Shown: positions 1 to 7,700, counted from the first letter of the stretch. The stretch: 35,013 bases of DNA from an uncultured Microbacteriaceae bacterium (GCA_937872445.1 CALMSL010000044.1:1-35013); one strand, 5' to 3'. Made by a program: numbers and translations. Notes: a model not told the origin generated them from the sequence alone.

Positions 1-176
1 GTGCCCGTCGTCAGCACCGAATGCATGATCAGGTCGACGATGGCAGGATCCTCGCTCGCATGGAAGTCGCCGAACGTGCTCAGCGTCAGATCGCCGCCGA
101 ACACGGACTGGTAGAACGTCATAGCCTCGCGGGCGGTGTTCTGGAAACTCACATAGGGGTTGAGGGTGATGGACAT
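1..176 (-). CDS. VOC-family (glyoxalase/PhnB-like) protein, N-terminal part
   Basis: The first 58 codons of a minus-strand gene are present; the rest lies beyond the window edge. The protein starts MSITLNPYVSFQNTAREAM and continues with FYQSVFGGDLTLSTFG. This is the typical first beta-alpha-beta unit of PhnB-like VOC proteins, in which the 'NPYLSF...A.EAM.FY..VFGG' signature precedes the metal or substrate pocket. The ATG at 176-174 has a GGAGG-type Shine-Dalgarno just upstream (minus strand, around 181-187). The enzymatic activity cannot be predicted because the metal-binding C-terminal half is missing. The family assignment rests on the N-terminal pattern only. Confidence 0.75.
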   Translation of the reverse strand, partial: MSITLNPYVSFQNTAREAMTFYQSVFGGDLTLSTFGDFHASEDPAIVDLIMHSVLTTG

Positions 177-254
177 GGCCAACCTCCGCTTTGCTGGGGT
201 GCGTATATTGTGCACCCTGGGCCGGCGGCTGACCAGAGGCCCGCCCGCTTACCG

Positions 255-1304
255 TTATGTGGCGGACGGGGCAAGCCCAAGGTCGATGAGGCTCCTCGCC
301 GTCGCCTCCAGAAGGTCCCCGTTGGAGTGCGGCTCCCACCCCAAAACGGTCTTCGCCTTCGCATTCGAGATTTGACGGTGGTTGTCGAGCCGCCGGGCGA
401 TTTCGCGCAGCGAAGGGTCGAAAACAGCGGCAAAGCGGACTATCCAGTTGGGGAGCGTGCGCGACGGCACTTTGCGCGCTTTGTCGCCGAGCCGGTCGTG
501 CAGGATTTTGGCTACGCCCGGCACGTCGAGCACGGCATCCGACGTGGCAAGGAATCGCTGCCCCGCAGCGGCAGGGCTCGTCATCGCGCGCAGGTGGAGA
601 TCGGCGACATCGCGAACATCGACAAATCCGAACGTCACTTTCGGCAGGCCGGGGACAGCCCCTGTCAACAACCTGCGGATGAGTTCGATCGACGTGGACA
701 GGTCCGTGCCGAGAACAGGCCCGAGGATCGCCGTCGGGTTCACGACCGCTAGTTCCAGTCCGCCGCCCTCGCGCTCGATGAAGTCCCACGCCGCGCGCTC
801 GGCAAGGGTCTTGGATTTCACGTAGGCGCTGACATTGGCCGTCGCGTCGGTCCAGTCCTCTTCGGTGTAGGGCCGCGTGAGTTCTTTCGTTCCGTAGCCG
901 ACCGCGGCGAAGGACGACGTGAGCACGACTCGTTTCACTCCGGCATCGCGCGCCGCCTTCAGCACGCGCAGCGCACCCTCGCGCGCCGGGCGGATGAGCT
1001 CGTCTTCATCCTTCGGGTCGGTGGCCGGGAACGGGGACGCAACGTGCAGCACGTAGTCGCAGCCGGCAACGGCATCCGTCCAGCCCGCGTCGCTGAGCAG
1101 GTCCGCGACGCGGAACTCGAGCGCTTCACCGGGCTTGTCGCTCGGCTCGGCGCCGCCTTTCTCGAGCATGGCGCGGACTTCGTGGTCGCGATCCAGAGAA
1201 CGCACCGTCGTGCGCACCCGGTACCCGCCCTTCAGCAGGGCGAGAATGCAGTGCACCCCCACGAACCCGGAGCCACCCGTCACCAAAACCAATTCACCGC
1301 TCAT
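255..1304 (-). CDS. NAD(P)-dependent extended SDR (aldehyde/dihydroflavonol-reductase-like)
   Basis: A 349-residue oxidoreductase of the extended short-chain dehydrogenase superfamily. It has the N-terminal nucleotide motif TGGSGFVG (residues 9-16), an Arg-rich segment after beta2 (RTTVRSLDRD) that suggests NADP preference, LHVASPFP near residue 90, a catalytic Ser near 130 (LTSSFAAVG) and YxxxK at Tyr161-Lys165. Length and motifs fit the dihydroflavonol-4-reductase/aldehyde-reductase group, which reduces carbonyls; the natural substrate is unknown. The ATG at 1304 follows GGGA at a normal distance. The gene begins only 9 bases after the stop of the DinB gene on the same strand, so the two are probably co-transcribed. 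Confidence 0.88.
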   Translation of the reverse strand: MSGELVLVTGGSGFVGVHCILALLKGGYRVRTTVRSLDRDHEVRAMLEKGGAEPSDKPGEALEFRVADLLSDAGWTDAVAGCDYVLHVASPFPATDPKDEDELIRPAREGALRVLKAARDAGVKRVVLTSSFAAVGYGTKELTRPYTEEDWTDATANVSAYVKSKTLAERAAWDFIEREGGGLELAVVNPTAILGPVLGTDLSTSIELIRRLLTGAVPGLPKVTFGFVDVRDVADLHLRAMTSPAAAGQRFLATSDAVLDVPGVAKILHDRLGDKARKVPSRTLPNWIVRFAAVFDPSLREIARRLDNHRQISNAKAKTVLGWEPHSNGDLLEATARSLIDLGLAPSAT

Positions 1305-1313
1305 GTGTCTTCC

Positions 1314-1871
1314 CTACTCGCCGGTTTGGCCGTCCGCGGATTCGCGCAGCAAATCGGCGTGGCCGTTGTGGCGAGCGTACTCCTCGATCATGTGCACAAG
1401 AATCCAGCGCAGCGTCGGATCGCCACCGTCCTTGAACGGATTTGCCAGCGGACGGTCGAGACCGTCCGCCTTCACGACTTCGGTTACAATCGAACGGGAG
1501 CGGTCGGTCGCATCACTCCACAGCGACCGCAACGGTTCTGGCGAGTCGCTGGCGGCGGAGGTCCACTCCCAATCGCCGTCGGCATCCCAGTCGACGTCCG
1601 CCCAATACGCATCCGGTAAGCGCCCGAGCAGCCGCACACCGAACCAGTAATCTTCCACCCACGCCATGTGTTTGAGGATGCCCGCGAGCGTCATAGCGGT
1701 TGGCGCCATCGTCGCTCGAAGTCCGTCCGTCTCGAGCCCCGAAGTTTTCCACTTGAGTGTTCCGCGCTGGTAGTCGAGGAACGCCGTCAGCATCGTGTAC
1801 TCGTCCGCGGCAAAGGGCGGTTCGGTTCGGCCGTGCTCGTCTGTCATCGCCATGGGAGGTGAGTTTGACAT
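1314..1871 (-). CDS. DinB-family protein (DUF664 type)
   Basis: A 185-residue four-helix-bundle protein of the DinB/DUF664 superfamily, whose actinobacterial members include mycothiol-dependent transferases. Diagnostic segments are ILKHMAWVEDYWFG (His68) and the C-terminal HMIEEYARHNGHADLL (residues 160-175), which supply the expected metal-binding histidines. No Shine-Dalgarno precedes the ATG at 1871. Two in-frame ATGs at 1853 and 1847 are alternatives, so the first eight residues are uncertain. It is followed after 9 bases by the SDR gene. The GNAT gene diverges on the other strand with a 3-base gap, so the control region must lie inside one of the two genes. Whether it uses mycothiol here is inference. 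Confidence 0.85.
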   Translation of the reverse strand: MSNSPPMAMTDEHGRTEPPFAADEYTMLTAFLDYQRGTLKWKTSGLETDGLRATMAPTAMTLAGILKHMAWVEDYWFGVRLLGRLPDAYWADVDWDADGDWEWTSAASDSPEPLRSLWSDATDRSRSIVTEVVKADGLDRPLANPFKDGGDPTLRWILVHMIEEYARHNGHADLLRESADGQTGE

Positions 1872-1874
1872 ACT

Positions 1875-2306
1875 TTGACCGTGCCATCCATCCGAGTCGC
1901 GACTGCTGCAGACCTCAACGAGCCTGAGGTTCGTGAACTCTACGACTCGGTTGGTTGGTCAGCATATACAAACGAGCCATCCAGACTGTGGCGCGCGCTG
2001 GAAAATTCAGCGTGCGTTGTGGTGGCTCGTGATACCGCCGGCGATCTGGTCGGATTGGCGCGGGCCATTTCCGACGATGCGACTATTTGCTACGTTCAGG
2101 ACCTTCTTGTGCACCCCGACTTTCAGAGGCGCGGAGTCGGTCGTGGCCTGCTGCAGAAGTTGCTTGCACGTTTCGACGACCTCCGGCAGGTTGTGCTCCT
2201 CACGGATGACGATCCCGAGCAACGCAAGTTTTACGAAGCGCTGGGTCTCATAGAAGGAGCAGACTTCACGCCGACACCACTACGAATGTTTGCGCGAATT
2301 CGCTAG
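1875..2306 (+). CDS. GNAT-family N-acetyltransferase
   Basis: A small (143-residue) acetyl-CoA-dependent N-acetyltransferase. The acetyl-CoA pyrophosphate loop is QRRGVG (residues 84-89) after the YVQDLLVHPDF strand, and the C-terminal 'RKFYEALG' helix is typical of the family. The start is a TTG at 1875, with a strong GGGAGGTGAG about 11 bases upstream; a GTG at 1881 in the same frame is an alternative. The acceptor substrate cannot be read from the sequence. It sits back-to-back with the DinB gene and just ahead of the SGNH hydrolase. Confidence 0.85.
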   Translation: MTVPSIRVATAADLNEPEVRELYDSVGWSAYTNEPSRLWRALENSACVVVARDTAGDLVGLARAISDDATICYVQDLLVHPDFQRRGVGRGLLQKLLARFDDLRQVVLLTDDDPEQRKFYEALGLIEGADFTPTPLRMFARIR

Positions 2307-2328
2307 CGCTCACGACGGAGGCAACCTC

Positions 2329-3114
2329 ATGAAATCGTTTGCCAGTTACGCCGCGATCGGCGACAGCTTCACCGAGGGTGTCGGAGACGAGCTCGCCGAT
2401 GGCGGCGTGCGCGGATGGGCCGACCTGGTTGCGCTCGGGCTCGCTTCAGCGCACGCCGCTTCAAGCCGCGCCGCTTCCGGTTCGGCAGCCGGCGAGTTCG
2501 GCTACGCGAATCTGGCCATCCGGGGTCGCCTGCTCGGACCGATCATCGATGAGCAACTGGATGCCGCGATCGCGCTGAAGCCGGACCTGCTGAGCCTCAA
2601 CGGTGGCGGCAACGACATCATGCGGCCGAAGGTGTCCGTCGAGTCGGTGGCTGACCAGTTGGCGTCCGCGGCCGAGAAGGCGATGGCTGCCGGCATTCAC
2701 GTCCTGCTGCTCAGCGGAGGCAATCCGACGCATCATATTCCGCTCGGGGCACGTATTGAATTGCGCGGCGAACAGCTGGCGGTGGCCGTGCGGGCGCGCG
2801 TTCCACAGTCCGAGAACGTGACGTTCGTTGACAACTGGGCGGATGCAGAACTTACTGACCTGCGGTACTGGTCGGTCGACAAACTGCACCTGAACGCGCT
2901 CGGGCATCGCAGGGTGGCGGGCAACATCCTGACCGCGCTCGGGGTGCCGGTGCCGGACTGGGGCGATGAGGTGCCTGAGCTTCAGCGCCCGGGAACTCTC
3001 GCGTACTGGCGCGGCTACGTGGTCCCGTGGATCGGGAGGCGGCTCACCGGGAGGTCATCCGGCGATGGCCGCGAACCGAAGCGGCCGACGCTTATGCCCG
3101 TGGAGTTGCCCTGA
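2329..3114 (+). CDS. SGNH/GDSL-type hydrolase
   Basis: A 261-residue esterase/lipase-like hydrolase without signal peptide. Block I is GDSFTEG (nucleophile Ser13), block III is NGGGNDI (oxyanion Asn95), and block V is DKLHLNALGH with Asp184 and His187, completing the triad. The ATG at 2329 is preceded by GGAGG (2317-2321) at 7-base spacing, which decides the start. It begins 22 bases after the GNAT stop and may be co-transcribed with it. Cytoplasmic SGNH proteins of this size act on acyl or carbohydrate esters; the substrate here is unknown. Confidence 0.88.
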   Translation: MKSFASYAAIGDSFTEGVGDELADGGVRGWADLVALGLASAHAASSRAASGSAAGEFGYANLAIRGRLLGPIIDEQLDAAIALKPDLLSLNGGGNDIMRPKVSVESVADQLASAAEKAMAAGIHVLLLSGGNPTHHIPLGARIELRGEQLAVAVRARVPQSENVTFVDNWADAELTDLRYWSVDKLHLNALGHRRVAGNILTALGVPVPDWGDEVPELQRPGTLAYWRGYVVPWIGRRLTGRSSGDGREPKRPTLMPVELP

Positions 3115-3152
3115 TCCGGGTCCCCAGTCAGTGAGTTCACGCGCATATTCCG

Positions 3153-3209
3153 TGAGTTGCGAGTTGTGGTCCTTCAGACAGGCCGGGAAGGGTCACAACT
3201 CGCAACTCA
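3153..3209. repeat. long inverted repeat (hairpin) between convergent genes
   Basis: Two perfect 16-base arms, 3153-3168 and 3194-3209 (TGAGTTGCGAGTTGTG and its complement), separated by 25 bases. It lies between the convergent SGNH-hydrolase and ceramidase genes, so it could end transcription from both sides. Its architecture (long perfect arms, 23-25-base spacer, the junction TTGTGGTCNTTC) resembles the two palindromes around the DUF559 gene at 30722 and 31771, although the arm sequence differs. Confidence 0.75.
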
Positions 3210-3998
3210 GTCCGATCCGCCGCCAGTCCACGTGTGCGGGGTGCGCCGGTAGTGGATGAACACCAGGAACGCGGCGACCGCTCCGAGCACGTGCCAGGTC
3301 GCGTGGCCCTGCAGGAGTGAACCGGGATCGCAGAATGCCGGCGTCTGATCGAGCAACCAGATCCCATACGCGACGACCATGACGCCGAGACCCGCGTAGA
3401 TCGCCCATACGCGCCGCGATCGCGGGCTGTGCCCGGTGACCCAGGCTGTGAGTTCGAGGATGATGCCCGGCAGCAGGAGCGCGGTGAACAGGATGCGGCG
3501 GGCATCCGGGTAAGCGAATTGCAGAAGCCCGAACACGATGCTCGCTGCGACGAAGCCGGCGAGCGCGTAGCTCCCGCGCAGGTGCCCGGCCCGATACAGC
3601 GCGCCGAAGAAGAGGAGCAACCCGAACGTGTACATCGAGAAGATGTCCAGGAACTGCCCGAAGAACGAGAGCGTCGCGTGGTAGAAGAAACTGGACGCTC
3701 CAATGAAGAGCATCGTGAATCCGAGGAGCGGGATGAGTGTGGCCTCGCGGGTATCCCGCTCGCGGCTCCGGCGCGAAAGCAGCACCCATGCGCCCAGCAG
3801 CACGAACGCGAACGAGCTGACGGAGTTCGAGAGCTGTTCGGGGAACCCGGCTGCATGCTCGCAGAAGCAGTGTCCGGGCACGCACGTGGCGGCGCGAGCG
3901 AGGAGAGCGGTGCCGGCGAGCGCATACGTGGCGTACCAGGCGACGGCGCACACGGCGGCGCCGAGCAGGAGGGCCCACAGCGTCCGCCGCACCATCAT
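3207..3998 (-). CDS. Alkaline-ceramidase-like (CREST superfamily) membrane hydrolase
   Basis: A 263-residue polytopic membrane protein with about seven hydrophobic segments. Family hallmarks are present: CFCE (Glu47) and LSNSVSSF (Asn58) near the membrane face, SSFFYHATLSFFGQFLD with His107 and Asp118, and GHATWHVLGA with His232 and His236. In CREST enzymes the three histidines hold a catalytic zinc, and in ceramidases the acidic N-terminal residues bind calcium. This predicts amide or ester hydrolysis of a lipid. Few bacteria have been shown to make ceramide, so a different lipid substrate is likely. The ATG pair at 3998/3995 leaves a few residues of uncertainty at the start. Confidence 0.82.
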   Translation of the reverse strand: MMVRRTLWALLLGAAVCAVAWYATYALAGTALLARAATCVPGHCFCEHAAGFPEQLSNSVSSFAFVLLGAWVLLSRRSRERDTREATLIPLLGFTMLFIGASSFFYHATLSFFGQFLDIFSMYTFGLLLFFGALYRAGHLRGSYALAGFVAASIVFGLLQFAYPDARRILFTALLLPGIILELTAWVTGHSPRSRRVWAIYAGLGVMVVAYGIWLLDQTPAFCDPGSLLQGHATWHVLGAVAAFLVFIHYRRTPHTWTGGGSD

Positions 3999-4101
3999 TC
4001 GCCTCGGCCCCTCACGGGGTAACGGGTGGCGAAAACTTCAAGCTGGCTTCGAGGCATCCTCTGTATCGTAGCTTTCGGCAAAACGTCGAAGAAGGAGTTT
4101 C

Positions 4102-4827
4102 GTGGAACTGACACCAGGTTTGCACAGGATCGGCAACGACATCGTCGCCGCCTACCTTGTCGAGGACGAGAGCGGGCTCACCCTCATCGATGCCGGGCTT
4201 GCCGGCCAGTGGAGTGATCTCACTGCCGAGCTGAAGTCGATGGGGCGAACGCCCGGCGACATCCGGGCCATCATTCTGACGCACGGAGACACCGACCATA
4301 TTGGTTTCGCCGAACGACTGCGCCGCGAGTTCGGTGTTCCGGTGTACGTCCATACCGCGGATGCCGCGCGGGCCAGGGGCGAAGTCAAGAGCAAGCCGAC
4401 GGTGGGGAAGGTGAAGCTCGGCCCGCTTCTGAAATTCTTCGGATACGCGATCGCCAAGCGCGGCATGAGCACGACATACCTCACCTCGGTCAACGAGGTT
4501 GCCGACGGTCAGGTGTTGGATGCGCCCAGCTCCCCGCGCATCATCGGGCTCCCCGGGCACTCGCCCGGCAGCATCGCCGTGCACGTCCCTCTCGTGGATG
4601 CTGTCTTCGTCGGCGATGGCCTCACGACGCGTCACGTTCTCACCGGCAAGGTCGGGCCGCAGCCTGCGCCGTTCACCGACGATCCCGCGCAGGCCATTGA
4701 GTCGCTGGAGCACCTTCGTGCTACCGGGGCGAAATGGGTGCTGCCGGGTCATGGTGCGCCGTGGTCCACGGGTGTCGCCGCGGCGATCGACGCGGTGACG
4801 GACGCCTACCGCGCAATGGACAAGTGA
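4102..4827 (+). CDS. MBL-fold metallo-hydrolase
   Basis: A 241-residue metallo-beta-lactamase-fold hydrolase. The metal motif is THGDTDHIG (His61, Asp63, Asp65, His66), that is HxDxDH in place of the usual HxHxDH, followed by GHSPGS (His153), VGDG (Asp172) and LPGHG (His217). The His-to-Asp change at the second position is common in one branch of actinobacterial MBL proteins and suggests altered metal selectivity. The start is a GTG at 4102 with AAGGAG a few bases upstream. It stands alone, convergent with the flavoprotein gene. The substrate is unknown. Confidence 0.88.
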   Translation: MELTPGLHRIGNDIVAAYLVEDESGLTLIDAGLAGQWSDLTAELKSMGRTPGDIRAIILTHGDTDHIGFAERLRREFGVPVYVHTADAARARGEVKSKPTVGKVKLGPLLKFFGYAIAKRGMSTTYLTSVNEVADGQVLDAPSSPRIIGLPGHSPGSIAVHVPLVDAVFVGDGLTTRHVLTGKVGPQPAPFTDDPAQAIESLEHLRATGAKWVLPGHGAPWSTGVAAAIDAVTDAYRAMDK

Positions 4828-4863
4828 AGCGATCCGGAATCGACGCGCTCGCCGAGTAGTGCG

Positions 4864-5289
4864 TCAGGCCCCGCGGAACCGGATGCCGGTGATCGTTTCG
4901 ACTTCGATGCGCACGTAGTTCCACTTCTCGGTGGGGATAGCGGAGTGCAGGTCGAGGATGCCGGATTCCTGAATATCGCTGTCGAACATCATGCGGCGGG
5001 CGGTGCCGCGGGCCACGACGCTCCAGTGCCGGTGGCCGCGGTGGCCATCCGTCTGGAACGCGACCGTGGGCTGGGCGGTGAGGTCGATGAGTTTGGTGCC
5101 GGGCGCGGTGCGGAACAGGATGCGCTCCTCGAACACGTGGAAGTTGATCGGGAAGATGTCGGGCAGGACCTCGCCGGTTGCCGGGTCGAGCGTGGCGGTG
5201 GCGAGCCGGCCGACGCCATCCTTCTCGAGGAGCTTCCAACACTGCTCGACGGTCAATTCTTCGATAACGGGTACCGATTCATCCGCCAT
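4864..5289 (-). CDS. Pyridoxamine-5'-phosphate-oxidase-like (split-barrel FMN) protein
   Basis: A 141-residue protein of the FMN-binding split-barrel superfamily. It shows the start CWKLLEKDGVGRLATA, an INFHVFEERILFRTAPGTKL core strand pair and the C-terminal ITGIRFRG. Such proteins bind FMN or F420 at a dimer interface and reduce small substrates, or they act as flavin sensors. Which cofactor is used here cannot be told. The ATG at 5289 is preceded by GGGGAG at a good distance. It lies 28 bases downstream of the start side of the lipoprotein gene's 3' end on the same strand. Confidence 0.85.
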   Translation of the reverse strand: MADESVPVIEELTVEQCWKLLEKDGVGRLATATLDPATGEVLPDIFPINFHVFEERILFRTAPGTKLIDLTAQPTVAFQTDGHRGHRHWSVVARGTARRMMFDSDIQESGILDLHSAIPTEKWNYVRIEVETITGIRFRGA

Positions 5290-5317
5290 GTTCGCTCCCC
5301 TGCTGCTGTGCGCCCGC

Positions 5318-5983
5318 CTAGTGTTCGCGGTGCATGACCGCCGTGAATCCGTCGACGGTTATCTCCAGTGTGTCACCACTGCACGCGAATGCGCCTTGAG
5401 TGAAGAGTGACGGTTCGGGTTCGACGGTTCGCTTGATCGTCTGACCTCCGGCGTGGATGGTCATGGCGGTGGTCGAACCGATCGACGTGTCGTTCATCGT
5501 CATGGTGCCGTCGCCCGACACGGTGAACGTTCCCTTGTCGATGCCGTGCCGCACCACGATCGAACGTCCGCCTTCCACGCTGACGTCGTGCGTCCACTGG
5601 TCGTAATGGGTTTGGGTGGCTCCGTCGGCGTGCATGGTGAGCACGACGTTTCCGGAGGTGGCGATGTCGAACGTTCCGGAGAGCGATCCAAGGAATCGTT
5701 CAAAGCCGTCGTTGTCGAAGATCCAGTTTCCGGGGAGGCACTCTTTGCCGGTCAGGCTGCCGGATGCGGACCCGTCGCTGCCCCCCTTGCCGTCGTTGCC
5801 ATCCTTGCCGTCACCATTCGAGTTGCTTGAGGAACCGGACCCGGGCCCACCGGAGCCAAATCCGCCGCCGAATACGCTGCCCAGGTCGGTCGTGCATCCG
5901 GTGCTGAGGAGAAGCACTGATGCGGCGGCAAGCACCGTGAACATGCGTTTCCTGCGGGACAGGGTCGGGGTCTCCATGGGCAC
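5318..5983 (-). CDS. Secreted lipoprotein with Gly/Ser/Asp-rich linker
   Basis: A predicted 221-residue lipoprotein. After RRKRMF comes a hydrophobic stretch and the lipobox LLSTGC (Cys30 from the chosen start). A low-complexity Gly/Ser/Asn/Asp/Lys linker of about 50 residues follows, then a C-terminal beta-rich domain beginning GKECLPGNW. That domain carries two cysteines (in GKEC and FACSGD) and ends DGFTAVMHREH. The start is placed at GTG 5983 because GGAG (5995-5992) lies 8 bases upstream; an ATG at 5977 is also possible. The ligand or role is unknown. The C-terminal domain resembles calycin-like 'amount of lipid/ligand' domains only in general strand pattern. Confidence 0.8.
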   Translation of the reverse strand: MPMETPTLSRRKRMFTVLAAASVLLLSTGCTTDLGSVFGGGFGSGGPGSGSSSNSNGDGKDGNDGKGGSDGSASGSLTGKECLPGNWIFDNDGFERFLGSLSGTFDIATSGNVVLTMHADGATQTHYDQWTHDVSVEGGRSIVVRHGIDKGTFTVSGDGTMTMNDTSIGSTTAMTIHAGGQTIKRTVEPEPSLFTQGAFACSGDTLEITVDGFTAVMHREH

Positions 5984-6128
5984 AGCAATCACTCCATTTT
6001 TTTGATGATCTCTCGTTTGCCCCACCCTACGTGGCGGGGGCGAGAAACTCTAAAGCACCCGTCTTCTCCCCTCTCCCTCACATTGATCCACTCACGGCAG
6101 ACTTCACCCAATGCTCAACTGGTGCTCA

Positions 6129-6158
6129 AATACTGCTAGCAGTATTGCACGATAGAAT
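6129..6158 (+). promoter_or_regulatory. vapBC promoter with 18-bp palindromic operator
   Basis: AATACTGCTAGCAGTATT at 6129-6146 is a perfect 18-bp palindrome. It is followed at 6153-6158 by TAGAAT, a good -10 hexamer. The palindrome covers the place of the -35 element, as expected for autorepression by a VapB or VapBC complex. The -10 ends 6 bases before the vapB ATG at 6165 and no Shine-Dalgarno is present, so the transcript is probably leaderless. Confidence 0.7.
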
Positions 6159-6164
6159 GTGGCC

Positions 6165-6410
6165 ATGAAGACGACGTTCGACCTGCCCGAAGCACTCGTG
6201 CGGGCCGTCAAGAAGCTTGCCCGTGAGCGCGGCACCACCGCCAGGGCAATTGTGCAACAGTCCCTGACACGCACCCTCGCGGAGCAGGACAAGACTGCGC
6301 CCTTCGTTCTGAAGGATGGAAGCACTGCGGGCTGGCAGACGATGGATCCCGAGTTCCGCGGTCTGTCGCTGCACGAGCTGGTGCTGCAGTCGTACGACGA
6401 GCGGGGCTAG
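6165..6410 (+). CDS. vapB: VapB-type antitoxin
   Basis: An 81-residue antitoxin of a type II toxin-antitoxin pair. The N-terminus MKTTFDLPEALVRAVKKLAR followed by RGTTARAIVQQSL is the usual ribbon-helix-helix DNA-binding module of VapB proteins. The C-terminal tail (PEFRGLSLHELV) is the part that normally wraps the toxin. The ATG at 6165 is preferred over the GTG at 6159 because it matches the family start and lies where a leaderless transcript from the TAGAAT box would begin. Only 3 bases separate its stop from vapC. Confidence 0.88.
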   Translation: MKTTFDLPEALVRAVKKLARERGTTARAIVQQSLTRTLAEQDKTAPFVLKDGSTAGWQTMDPEFRGLSLHELVLQSYDERG

Positions 6411-6413
6411 ACC

Positions 6414-6845
6414 ATGCGGGCCGTCGACACCAACGTGCTCGTCTATGCGTTCTTCTCGGACTCTCCGTTCCACGACGCCGCCCGCGCCGCGATCACCGAT
6501 CTTGCACAGAGTCCGGTGGCGTGGGCGATCCCGTGGCCGTGCGTCCACGAGTTTTACGCGGTGGCGACGAATCCGAAGATCTTTCCCGGCCGCGGCCTGC
6601 CCGCCCGCGCTCGCACCCAGATCGATGCCTGGCTGAGTTCGCCGTCTCTGCAGTTGCTTTCCGAGACGGCGAACCACTGGGAGGTGCTGAGTCGCCTTGT
6701 CGCATCCGGTCGAATCGCGGGTCCCGCGGTACATGATGCGCGCGTCGCAGCGCTGTGCCTGACGCACGGTGTGACGGAACTGCTGACCCTCGACCGCGAC
6801 TTCGGCGGGTTCCCTGAACTGACGGTGCGGAGCATACTGCGCTGA
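6414..6845 (+). CDS. vapC: VapC-type PIN-domain ribonuclease toxin
   Basis: A 143-residue PIN-domain toxin. The acidic Mg2+-binding residues are visible: Asp5 in VDTNVLVYA, Glu46 in WPCVHEFY, Asp108 in AVHDARVAA and Asp127/Asp129 in TLDRDF. VapC toxins cleave RNA, most often initiator or elongator tRNAs or the 23S sarcin-ricin loop; the target here is unknown. The gene follows vapB after 3 bases and must be translated from the same mRNA. It is complete, with no missing catalytic residue. Confidence 0.92.
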   Translation: MRAVDTNVLVYAFFSDSPFHDAARAAITDLAQSPVAWAIPWPCVHEFYAVATNPKIFPGRGLPARARTQIDAWLSSPSLQLLSETANHWEVLSRLVASGRIAGPAVHDARVAALCLTHGVTELLTLDRDFGGFPELTVRSILR

Positions 6846-6867
6846 ACGCGACGCCGGCACAACCGGC

Positions 6868-7581
6868 TCAGGATGCCGCCGCCACCCGCGACAACCGCGG
6901 GCCGCGGATGAGCAGCCAAAGGATGATCGCGAGCTCGCCGACGAACAGGAAGCCGGCGAATATCGCGGTGAAGCCGGGGATCGTGAGCGTGCCGATCGCA
7001 TCCGCGATGTAGCCCGCGCCGGCGAGCGCCAGCAGTATCCCGAAGATGCGGGCAATGAATCCGGATCGGAACGCCAGGTACCCGACCAGCAGGAGGTGGA
7101 TACCGAAGATGCCGAGCACGCTCACCCAGATGGTGGTGAAGGCCGATGCCGCAGCGAGAGTTGCGGCCGGGTCCGCGGTGCTCACGAGCGCGACGACCAG
7201 TTGGCTGATCGCGACGGTGAACCCCAAAGCGAACACGACGCGCGCCCAGGCGGCGACCGCCGACATCGTGCGATTGACGGGCGCGAAGAGCGTGAACCAA
7301 GCCGCGGCCACGAGGATGTCGAGGAGGATCACGAAGTACAGCCCGATGATGCCGGCCAGGAACTGAAGCTGGTGGGCACCGATCGCCTCGGCGGTCGCGG
7401 CCGCATCCCCCGGGATGACGAGCGGGGTAATCGCGGCGAAGTTCGCGACGCCGGCGACAACCGCCATCACAGCGAGCGCGATGCCGGCGATGAGACTGGC
7501 GGTACGGGGCGACCAGCGGGTGAAGTTCCAGATCGTGCGGGCGGGAGGCGCGGAAGTCGGGCTGATAATTATGGTGTTCAC
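6868..7581 (-). CDS. DUF4386-family membrane protein
   Basis: A 237-residue protein with six hydrophobic segments and the DUF4386 pattern (FAAITPLVIPGD...A..I.AH..QF, a long internal 'FGIHLLLVGYLAFRSGFI' helix, then GYIADAI). The biochemical role is unknown. The start is a GTG at 7581 preceded by AGGAGC at 6-base spacing. It diverges from the TetR-family gene. Three copies of a palindromic site lie between them, so this gene is the likely target of that repressor. Confidence 0.85.
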   Translation of the reverse strand: MNTIIISPTSAPPARTIWNFTRWSPRTASLIAGIALAVMAVVAGVANFAAITPLVIPGDAAATAEAIGAHQLQFLAGIIGLYFVILLDILVAAAWFTLFAPVNRTMSAVAAWARVVFALGFTVAISQLVVALVSTADPAATLAAASAFTTIWVSVLGIFGIHLLLVGYLAFRSGFIARIFGILLALAGAGYIADAIGTLTIPGFTAIFAGFLFVGELAIILWLLIRGPRLSRVAAAS

Positions 7582-7601
7582 GGAATTGCTCCTAGTGTTG
7601 G

Positions 7602-7656
7602 TTTACGATGTAAGACGATTGACTTACAATGTAAGTAGCAAAGCATACAATGTAAG
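7602..7656. promoter_or_regulatory. Three phased TetR-type operators
   Basis: Three 13-base near-palindromes of the form CTTACAATGTAAG lie at 7602-7614 (TTTACGATGTAAG), 7623-7635 (CTTACAATGTAAG) and 7644-7656 (CATACAATGTAAG). The repeat period is exactly 21 bases, two turns of B-DNA, so bound dimers would sit on the same face. They fill the space between the divergent DUF4386 and TetR-family genes, which points to control of both promoters by the adjacent regulator. Confidence 0.8.
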
Positions 7657-7700
7657 TTGCGTCAAGAATTTTTTGCACGCTACCGAGCAGAGGGGTGTCC

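Noticed and set aside
1866-1894. TTGACA at 1866-1871 as a -35 box for the GNAT gene
   Set aside because: No -10-like hexamer lies 16-18 bases downstream and the start codon would fall inside the promoter.
6853-6867. GCCGG/CCGGC hairpin between vapC and the DUF4386 gene as a bidirectional terminator
   Set aside because: The 5-bp stem is too short and no T tract follows on either strand; plausible but not supported enough to list.
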